This document shows, one piece after another, positions 5,921 through 10,634 of a stretch of 10,634 bases of DNA. The notes beneath the pieces were generated by a model. It saw nothing but the letters and a program-made list of their open reading frames with translations. It did no database searches and had not been told where the DNA came from. Numbering within the stretch: the first letter of the stretch is position 1; each line of letters starts with the position of its first letter. The position numbers and the translations under genes are program-made. This DNA is from Bacteroides sp. (GTDB lineage: Bacteria > Bacteroidota > Bacteroidia > Bacteroidales > Bacteroidaceae): positions 1-10,634 of the forward strand of contig JASLCM010000101.1 of the NCBI GenBank assembly GCA_030151845.1. The letters run 5' to 3'.

Positions 5921-7474
5921 ATGAGTAACCAGCTTGAAAAAGTAAAAGAGCTTATTCAGTTTCGAACAAAAGCTCGTTTAGGTGGTGGCGAAAAATCAAT
6001 AGAAAAGCAACACGCCAGAGGTAAATATACTGCTCGAGAAAGAATTGCTATGCTTCTAGATGAAGGAAGCTTTGAAGAATTGGACATGTTTGTGGAGCAC
6101 AGATGTACCAACTTCGGACAAGAGAAAAAGAAATTCTTAGGCGATGGAGTTGTTACTGGATATGGTACTATTGATGGCAGACTAATCTATGTATTTGCTC
6201 AAGACTTTACAGTTTTTGGTGGTTCTTTATCGGAAACAATGGCACTAAAAATCTGTAAAGTAATGGATATGGCAATGAAAATGGGTGCACCTGTTATTGG
6301 TATTAATGACTCGGGTGGTGCTCGTATTCAAGAAGGAATTAACGCACTTGGAGGTTATGCTGAAATTTTCCAAAGAAACATTTTAGCCTCAGGGGTAATT
6401 CCACAAATCTCTGGTATTTTTGGTCCATGTGCAGGTGGTGCGGTTTATTCTCCAGCACTAACAGACTTCACCATTATGACTGAAGGTACTTCATACATGT
6501 TCCTTACAGGTCCTAAAGTGGTTAAGACCGTTACAGGTGAAGATGTTTCCCAAGAGGATCTTGGTGGCGCTAGCGTTCACTCTTCTAAATCGGGGGTTAC
6601 TCATTTTGCCGCTGGTTCTGAAGAAGAGGGGTTAACAATTATTCGCAAGCTACTAAGCTTTATTCCTCAAAATAATTTAGAAGAACCCCCTATGATTAAG
6701 TGCGATGATCCTATCGATCGTATCGAAGACTCATTAAACGAAATCGTTCCCGATAGCCCCAACAAACCATACGATATGTACGAAGTGATTGGTGCCATCA
6801 TTGACAACGGAGAGTTCTTAGAAGTTCAAAAAGATTTTGCACGTAATATTATTATAGGTTTTGCACGTTTCGACGGACAACCAGTTGGCGTTGTAGCTAA
6901 TCAACCTAAATATCTTGCAGGTGTTCTTGATAGCAATGCTTCTAGAAAAGCTGCTCGTTTTGTACGCTTCTGTGATGCCTTCAATATTCCTCTGGTTACA
7001 CTTGTAGACGTTCCAGGTTTCTTACCAGGAACCGGACAAGAGTATAATGGAGTTATTCTTCACGGTGCAAAACTACTTTATGCCTATGGAGAGGCTACCG
7101 TACCTAAAATCACAGTTACTCTTCGTAAATCATACGGTGGTTCACACATTGTTATGAGCTGTAAGCAGCTTCGTGGCGACATGAACTATGCTTGGCCTAC
7201 CGCAGAGATTGCTGTAATGGGTGGTGCAGGTGCAGTTGAGGTTCTATATGCAAAAGCTGCAAGAAATGAAGAGAACCCAGCTGAGTTCTTAGCAGAAAAA
7301 GAGGCAGAGTATACAAAACTATTTGCTAATCCATACAATGCGGCTAAATATGGTTATATCGATGATGTTATAGAACCTAGAAACACTCGTTTCAGAGTGA
7401 TACGCGCGCTCAAGCAGCTACAAACGAAACGTCTTGTAAACCCTGCAAAGAAGCACGGAAATATTCCATTGTAA
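5921..7474 (+). CDS. mmdA: Methylmalonyl-CoA decarboxylase carboxyltransferase (alpha) subunit
   Basis: A 517-residue acyl-CoA carboxyltransferase. It moves the carboxyl group of (S)-methylmalonyl-CoA onto the biotin of MmdC, releasing propionyl-CoA. Two crotonase-like halves are visible. The N half has HARGKYTARERI, SGGARIQEG (residues 131-139) and GPCAGGAVYSPAL (168-180). The C half has GFLPGTGQEY (366-375) and GGSHIVM (406-412), the glycine-rich turns forming the oxyanion holes. Length fits the MmdA/PccB family. The reading frame extends back to a GTG at 5891, but the conserved start is the ATG at 5921 (MSNQLEKVKELI); the extra ten residues are unconserved-looking and lie in a hairpin. By sequence alone it could be a propionyl-CoA carboxylase beta chain. 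The neighbouring mce, OadG, biotin carrier and MmdB genes, with no biotin carboxylase in the operon, favour the decarboxylase. Confidence 0.92.
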   Translation: MSNQLEKVKELIQFRTKARLGGGEKSIEKQHARGKYTARERIAMLLDEGSFEELDMFVEHRCTNFGQEKKKFLGDGVVTGYGTIDGRLIYVFAQDFTVFGGSLSETMALKICKVMDMAMKMGAPVIGINDSGGARIQEGINALGGYAEIFQRNILASGVIPQISGIFGPCAGGAVYSPALTDFTIMTEGTSYMFLTGPKVVKTVTGEDVSQEDLGGASVHSSKSGVTHFAAGSEEEGLTIIRKLLSFIPQNNLEEPPMIKCDDPIDRIEDSLNEIVPDSPNKPYDMYEVIGAIIDNGEFLEVQKDFARNIIIGFARFDGQPVGVVANQPKYLAGVLDSNASRKAARFVRFCDAFNIPLVTLVDVPGFLPGTGQEYNGVILHGAKLLYAYGEATVPKITVTLRKSYGGSHIVMSCKQLRGDMNYAWPTAEIAVMGGAGAVEVLYAKAARNEENPAEFLAEKEAEYTKLFANPYNAAKYGYIDDVIEPRNTRFRVIRALKQLQTKRLVNPAKKHGNIPL

Positions 7475-8400
7475 TGATAAAATCCAAGCATATGAATAAA
7501 AATAAAATTGGACTTTTTATCGCCCTTTTAGTTGGATTTACACTCACTATTCAAGCACAAAACATCACTAGTCTGCGAATCAATGAGGTTTTAATTACTA
7601 ACATTGAAAACTTTCAAGACGACTATGGACAACACAACGGCTGGATAGAGATCTTCAACACCTCCTATGCAACGGTAAACATAGAAGGCTGCTATCTAAC
7701 TAACGATAAGGAGAATCCTACCAAATATTTCATTCCAAAGGGGGATATGATGACCATTATAGGTCCTCGCCAGCACACCTTATTCTGGACAGACAACAAC
7801 CCTATGAGAGGAACCTTTCATGTGAACTTCAAACTAGATCCCACTAAAGAGAACTACATTGCTCTTTATGCATCTAATGGAAGAACACTTATTGATGAAG
7901 TTACTATTCCTGCTCATACATTAGCTCCCGATCACTCTTATGCACGCAAAAGAGACGGTGACGCAGAGTGGGTAGTTAAAGGGGAGCAAACAAAAAGTCA
8001 TGTAACTCCATCGACCAATAATTTACTGGTAAACAAGAATGAGAAGATAGAGAACTTCCGCAAACACGATAACATTGGTGTTGGTATGTCTATCATAGCC
8101 ATGTCTGTTGTTTTCATGGGACTTATCTTGCTCTATTTATCATTTAAATTAGTGGGTAAAATTGCGGTAAATTTAAGCAGAAGAAACACAATCCGCGCAA
8201 CAGGTATAGCTCCTCATGAGGCTAAAGGCAAAGACCTGGGAATTTCTGGAGAGGTAATGGCTGCTATTGGAATGGCTTTACATGAGCAGAATAACGATGT
8301 ACACGATTATGAGGATATGATTCTAACCATAAACCGTGTGAAACGTAACTATTCTCCATGGAGCTCTAAGTTCCATAACTTAAGACAGTTTAAAAAATAA
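7474..8400 (+). CDS. OadG-type Na+ pump subunit with periplasmic lamin-tail domain
   Basis: A 308-residue protein built from three parts. An N-terminal signal sequence (IGLFIALLVGFTLTIQAQ, residues 12-29) leads to a beta-rich lamin-tail-like domain at about 31-180 (LRINEVLITN, GWIEIFNTS, NIEGCYLTND, LIDEVTIP), which should lie outside the cytoplasmic membrane. After a linker, a transmembrane helix at about 199-226 (GVGMSIIAMSVVFMGLILLYL) and a cytoplasmic tail with ISGEVMAAIGMAL and YSPWSS are typical of OadG/MmdD, the small subunit that assembles decarboxylase complexes. The ATG at 7474 overlaps the mmdA stop (TAATG); a second ATG at 7492 gives a cleaner signal peptide and may be the true start. 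The gene sits between mmdA and the biotin carrier, fitting a complex subunit. The role of the lamin-tail domain is unknown. Confidence 0.82.
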   Translation: MIKSKHMNKNKIGLFIALLVGFTLTIQAQNITSLRINEVLITNIENFQDDYGQHNGWIEIFNTSYATVNIEGCYLTNDKENPTKYFIPKGDMMTIIGPRQHTLFWTDNNPMRGTFHVNFKLDPTKENYIALYASNGRTLIDEVTIPAHTLAPDHSYARKRDGDAEWVVKGEQTKSHVTPSTNNLLVNKNEKIENFRKHDNIGVGMSIIAMSVVFMGLILLYLSFKLVGKIAVNLSRRNTIRATGIAPHEAKGKDLGISGEVMAAIGMALHEQNNDVHDYEDMILTINRVKRNYSPWSSKFHNLRQFKK

Positions 8401-8419
8401 TGGTTTAACACGATAATGT

Positions 8420-8851
8420 ATGAAAGAATATAAATATAAAATAAACGGAAACCTTTACAAGGTTCTCATTAACAGCGTGGAAGACAACATTGCTCATGTA
8501 GAAGTAAATGGAACACCTTATGCTGTAGAATTAGAGGAGCAACAAAAAAAATCGGCTCCCAAGATCTCTAAACCTGCAGTACCTAAAGCTGTCGAAAAAG
8601 CAGCCCCTGTTATAGCTAAGCCTGCTCAAAGCAGCAGTAAGCAAGGAGTAAAATCACCACTTCCTGGTGTTATTTTAGATGTTAAAGTGGCTGTAGGTGA
8701 TGCTGTTAAAAAAGGACAAACCATTCTCATTCTCGAAGCTATGAAGATGGAGAATAACATCAACGCAACAAAGGATGGAACAGTTACAGAGATTAAAGTA
8801 AGTAAAGGAGACTCAGTATTGGAAGGTACTGACTTAATAATTATTGAATAG
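8420..8851 (+). CDS. mmdC: Biotin carboxyl carrier subunit of methylmalonyl-CoA decarboxylase
   Basis: A 143-residue biotinyl protein that carries the carboxyl group from MmdA to the membrane subunit MmdB. The N-terminal 40 residues form a small beta domain (YKYKINGNLYKVLINSVE). A flexible Pro/Ala/Lys linker follows at about 44-75 (KISKPAVPKAVEKAAPVIAK), then a biotinyl domain from residue 76 starting SPLPGVILDVKVAVGDAVKKG. The biotinylation motif EAMKMEN places biotin on Lys109. Architecture and length match gamma subunits of decarboxylase Na+ pumps, including the swinging linker. The start ATG lies 19 bases after the OadG stop, and the next gene begins 2 bases after its TAG, so translation is probably coupled. 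Biotin would be attached by a biotin-protein ligase encoded elsewhere. Identity as a carrier is certain; assignment to the methylmalonyl-CoA enzyme rests on neighbours. Confidence 0.93.
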   Translation: MKEYKYKINGNLYKVLINSVEDNIAHVEVNGTPYAVELEEQQKKSAPKISKPAVPKAVEKAAPVIAKPAQSSSKQGVKSPLPGVILDVKVAVGDAVKKGQTILILEAMKMENNINATKDGTVTEIKVSKGDSVLEGTDLIIIE

Positions 8852-8853
8852 CT

Positions 8854-10014
8854 ATGGGAGATTTCTTTTCATTTTTAGGGAATAACCTAGCAGATTTCTG
8901 GGAGTATACTGGTATAGCCAATGCAACCCCTGGACATTTGGTTATGCTCGTTATTGGCCTCATCTTTATCTACCTGGCCATAGCAAAAGAGTATGAACCC
9001 ATGCTACTTATTCCTATCGGATTTGGTATTCTTATTGGTAATATTCCGTTCAATCTTGAAGCGGGTTTACAAGTAGGAATCTACGAGGAAGGATCGGTAT
9101 TAAATATTTTATACCAAGGAGTAACCTCCGGTTGGTATCCTCCTCTTGTCTTTTTAGGTATTGGAGCAATGACAGACTTCTCTGCACTTATCTCCAACCC
9201 TAAATTAATGTTGATTGGTGCCGCAGCACAATTTGGTATTTTTGGAGCTTATATTATTGCACTTGCTTTAGGTTTTGAACCCAATGAAGCAGGAGCAATT
9301 GGTATTATTGGCGGAGCCGATGGTCCAACAGCCATATTCCTCTCCTCTAAGTTAGCACCTAGCTTAATGGGAGCGATAGCTGTTTCGGCCTATTCCTATA
9401 TGGCCCTTGTTCCAGTAATCCAGCCACCAATTATGCGTGCCCTTACTAATAAGAAAGAACGTTTAATTAAAATGAAGCCACCAAGAGCTGTATCACATAC
9501 AGAAAAGGTGATCTTCCCTATTCTAGGTCTACTACTCACAACATTCTTAGTTCCATCGGGCCTTCCCCTATTGGGTATGCTCTTTTTTGGAAACCTTTTA
9601 AAAGAGAGTGGAGTTACTAGAAGGCTGGCTAATACAGCTAGTGGTCCATTAATTGATACAATAACTATCTTACTAGGATTAACAGTAGGAGCCTCTACAC
9701 AAGCTTCACAATTCCTTACATGGGACTCTGTTTTAATCTTTGGTTTAGGAGCTGTATCTTTTATTATTGCTAGTGCATCGGGTGTTCTTTTTGTTAAGTT
9801 CTTCAATATTTTCTTGAAAGAGGGTAACAAAATTAACCCACTCATTGGTAACGCTGGAGTATCTGCTGTTCCCGATTCTGCCCGAATATCACAAGTTGTA
9901 GGACTTGAGTATGACCCAACAAACTATTTGTTGATGCATGCTATGGGTCCTAACGTTGCAGGTGTAATTGGATCGGCAGTAGCTGCTGGTATCCTACTAG
10001 GATTCTTAATGTAA
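8854..10014 (+). CDS. mmdB: Na+-translocating decarboxylase beta subunit
   Basis: A 386-residue integral membrane protein of the OadB/MmdB/GcdB family, with roughly nine to eleven hydrophobic segments. It decarboxylates carboxybiotin and couples this to Na+ export, consuming one proton. Residues shown to matter in Klebsiella OadB have counterparts here, by spacing and motif: Asp156 in GGADGPTAIF (Asp203), Tyr182 (Tyr229), and Asn328, Gly332, Ser337 and Arg344 in NPLIGNAGVSAVPDSAR (Asn373, Gly377, Ser382, Arg389). All appear intact, so the pump is probably functional. The gene is last in the operon, starting 2 bases after mmdC, and is followed 23 bases later by an intrinsic terminator. The beta subunits of oxaloacetate, glutaconyl-CoA and methylmalonyl-CoA enzymes are alike; context with mce and mmdA selects the last. 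Confidence 0.93.
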   Translation: MGDFFSFLGNNLADFWEYTGIANATPGHLVMLVIGLIFIYLAIAKEYEPMLLIPIGFGILIGNIPFNLEAGLQVGIYEEGSVLNILYQGVTSGWYPPLVFLGIGAMTDFSALISNPKLMLIGAAAQFGIFGAYIIALALGFEPNEAGAIGIIGGADGPTAIFLSSKLAPSLMGAIAVSAYSYMALVPVIQPPIMRALTNKKERLIKMKPPRAVSHTEKVIFPILGLLLTTFLVPSGLPLLGMLFFGNLLKESGVTRRLANTASGPLIDTITILLGLTVGASTQASQFLTWDSVLIFGLGAVSFIIASASGVLFVKFFNIFLKEGNKINPLIGNAGVSAVPDSARISQVVGLEYDPTNYLLMHAMGPNVAGVIGSAVAAGILLGFLM

Positions 10015-10037
10015 GAGATATATTAAATAGTAAAGTG

Positions 10038-10069
10038 AAGAGTCGGTTTTAATAGCCGACTCTTTTTTT
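10038..10069 (+). terminator. Intrinsic terminator of the mce-mmd operon
   Basis: AAGAGTCGG (10038-10046) pairs perfectly with CCGACTCTT (10056-10064), with a 9-base loop. An unbroken T run extends to 10069. It starts 23 bases after the mmdB stop and separates the fermentation operon from the trp leader region. Confidence 0.9.
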
Positions 10070-10150
10070 ATGGATGTAACCCTACTGTTTCATTTTGATT
10101 ACATTTCGCCTTGTAACGAGATTAATAGTACAAAAACTCCCTATTTTATT

Positions 10151-10162
10151 CCAAATATTTGG
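10151..10162. promoter_or_regulatory. Perfect 12-base palindrome, possible operator
   Basis: CCAAATATTTGG is identical to its reverse complement and overlaps the candidate -33 element of the trp promoter. A repressor bound here would block initiation. Palindromes of this length occur by chance a few times in 10 kb, so only its position makes it notable. No regulator gene is seen nearby. Confidence 0.3.
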
Positions 10163-10188
10163 TAGTTAACAATAGAATATCTATTTTG
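10158..10188 (+). promoter_or_regulatory. Candidate trp operon promoter
   Basis: TTTG at 10158-10161 is followed after 20 bases by TATTTTG at 10182-10188, which resembles TAnnTTTG with one spacer base missing. Transcription would begin near 10193-10195, about ten bases before the leader peptide ATG. The placement is what an attenuator needs, but the -7 match is imperfect. Confidence 0.4.
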
Positions 10189-10204
10189 CCCAAAGAGAAA
10201 AACA

Positions 10205-10303
10205 ATGAAAAGTACATTTTTACATACAGCATGTTGGTGGCACCTATACAACTTTAAAAGTCGTAAAGGATATGCTTCTCTGTGTGCAAAAATAACTAGT
10301 TAG
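10205..10303 (+). CDS. trpL: trp operon leader peptide with tandem Trp codons
   Basis: A 32-codon open frame, ATG at 10205 and TAG at 10301-10303. It reads MKSTFLHTACWWHLY up to residue 15, so two consecutive TGG codons occupy 10235-10240 (residues 11-12). Further aromatic residues are Phe5, Tyr15, Phe17 and Tyr23. The product is too short to be an enzyme. Tandem Trp codons, a strong terminator 28 bases after the stop, and trpB directly downstream identify it as a leader peptide whose translation senses charged tRNA-Trp: ribosomes stall at the TGG pair when tryptophan is scarce. There is no Shine-Dalgarno, only an A-rich run before the ATG, as usual in Bacteroidota. It is not similar in sequence to the E. 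coli TrpL that I know, apart from the Trp pair. Confidence 0.85.
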   Translation: MKSTFLHTACWWHLYNFKSRKGYASLCAKITS

Positions 10304-10339
10304 TTAAACAATAATACTGAATACTTAATGCAAAGGGGT
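10223..10339 (+). promoter_or_regulatory. trp attenuator: alternative RNA pairings 1:2 and 2:3
   Basis: Worked out by hand. Segment 1 (10223-10233) ends one base before the TGG pair and can pair with segment 2 (10271-10286): 10223-10228 with 10281-10286, and 10229-10233 with 10271-10275, leaving a 5-base bulge. Segment 2 can instead pair with segment 3: 10274-10285 with 10328-10339, one mismatch and several G-U pairs. The second pairing would consume the 5' arm of the terminator at 10332-10368. A ribosome stalled on the Trp codons covers segment 1, frees segment 2 and so favours read-through into trpB. With ample tryptophan the ribosome passes on to the stop codon at 10301 and the terminator forms. 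The 2:3 helix is weak on paper and needs a folding calculation. Confidence 0.6.
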
Positions 10340-10368
10340 CTTGTCTTTACGACAAGACCCCTTTTTTT
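10332..10368 (+). terminator. trp leader intrinsic terminator (attenuator)
   Basis: GGGGTCTTGTC (10335-10345) pairs without mismatch with GACAAGACCCC (10351-10361) across the 5-base loop TTTAC. Flanking AAA and TTT extend the stem, and a run of seven T follows (10362-10368). It lies between the leader peptide and trpB, 20 bases before the trpB ATG, where a constitutive terminator would make no sense. It is therefore best read as the conditional terminator of an attenuator. Confidence 0.92.
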
Positions 10369-10388
10369 ATGCTTAATTTTTATTTCAT

Positions 10389-10634
10389 ATGCAAAACTAT
10401 CTAACAAACCAATCGGGATTCTATGGAGAATTTGGAGGAGCATTTATTCCTGAAGTCCTTCATAAATGTGTAAACGATCTTAAAGAGGCATATCTTCCCA
10501 TACTCGAGAGCGCCGACTTTCAAAAAGCGTATATAGAACTCTTGCAGGATTATGCGGGTCGCCCTTCCCCACTCTACTTAGCCAGCCGACTTTCAAAGAA
10601 GTATGGTACTCGGATCTACTTAAAACGGGAGGAC
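10389..10634 (+). CDS. trpB: Tryptophan synthase beta subunit, 3'-truncated by the window edge
   Basis: The first 82 residues of TrpB, the PLP enzyme that condenses indole with L-serine to give L-tryptophan in the alpha-beta complex. Recognisable blocks are GFYGEFGGAFIPE (residues 10-22), the characteristic N-terminus of the main TrpB type, then GRPSPLYLASRLS and IYLKRED at the window end. In the family this last block runs directly into the segment carrying the PLP lysine, which therefore lies just outside the window. The ATG at 10389 follows an AT-rich stretch, 20 bases after the attenuator T run. Having trpB first, rather than trpE, agrees with the trpB-E-G-D-C-F-A order I know from Bacteroidales. 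Expression should depend on the upstream attenuator. Confidence 0.95.
   Translation, partial: MQNYLTNQSGFYGEFGGAFIPEVLHKCVNDLKEAYLPILESADFQKAYIELLQDYAGRPSPLYLASRLSKKYGTRIYLKRED

Noticed and set aside
9396..9845. 149-codon open frame on the minus strand, antisense to mmdB
   Set aside because: It lies wholly inside a gene whose catalytic motifs are intact. The translation has the Lys/Pro/Ile/Val-rich look of the reverse of membrane helices and no recognisable domain.
5921..10014. Oxaloacetate or glutaconyl-CoA decarboxylase identity for the pump
   Set aside because: The alpha subunit is an acyl-CoA carboxyltransferase, not the pyruvate-carboxylase-like OadA, and a methylmalonyl-CoA epimerase gene leads the operon. 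Glutaconyl-CoA is not formally excluded but has no supporting neighbour.
10205..10303. Leader peptide as a His or Phe sensor
   Set aside because: His and Phe codons occur singly and dispersed; only Trp codons are in tandem, and the downstream gene is trpB.
10070..10388. T-box or other tRNA- or ligand-binding riboswitch upstream of trpB
   Set aside because: No T-box consensus sequence or large conserved fold is visible, and the leader peptide with its alternative helices explains the terminator.

Overview
The window looks like the chromosome of an anaerobic, propionate-forming member of the Bacteroidales. The DNA is fairly AT-rich. Gene starts are preceded by A/T-rich stretches rather than Shine-Dalgarno sequences, and several intergenic regions carry matches to the Bacteroidota promoter pattern (TTTG about 20 bases upstream of TAnnTTTG). 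The gene set also fits: a Na+-pumping methylmalonyl-CoA decarboxylase, a OadG subunit fused to a lamin-tail domain, and a trp operon that starts with trpB. Genus and species cannot be settled from this window.

Left part (1-4113): a 5'-truncated TPR-repeat protein on the + strand meets, tail to tail with a 4-base overlap, a compact five-gene minus-strand operon. In transcription order this reads nitroreductase-like flavoprotein, small membrane protein, Rossmann/DUF2520 protein, KdsC-like HAD phosphatase and Maf nucleotide pyrophosphatase. Its genes overlap or lie within 12 bases of each other, and a good Bacteroidota-type promoter sits just upstream of the first gene.

Middle (4114-5448): a divergent intergenic region, then a single + strand gene for a FemAB/GNAT-like acyl- or aminoacyl-transferase whose only plausible promoter box lies almost on the start codon. 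It is followed by 171 bases that hold a weak promoter candidate and no gene.

Right part (5449-10014): a five-gene + strand operon for the last steps of succinate-to-propionate fermentation. Mce epimerises (R)- to (S)-methylmalonyl-CoA. MmdA, the biotin carrier MmdC, the membrane beta subunit MmdB and an OadG-type gamma/delta subunit then decarboxylate it to propionyl-CoA while exporting Na+. The operon ends in a clean intrinsic terminator (10038-10069).

Right end (10070-10634): a trp regulatory region. A 32-codon leader peptide with tandem Trp codons is followed by mutually exclusive RNA pairings that I could draw by hand, a strong intrinsic terminator, and then the first 82 codons of trpB. 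This is a complete-looking ribosome-mediated attenuator in front of a Bacteroidota-type trp operon, and it is the most interesting item in the window. No mobile element, CRISPR array, tRNA or rRNA was seen.
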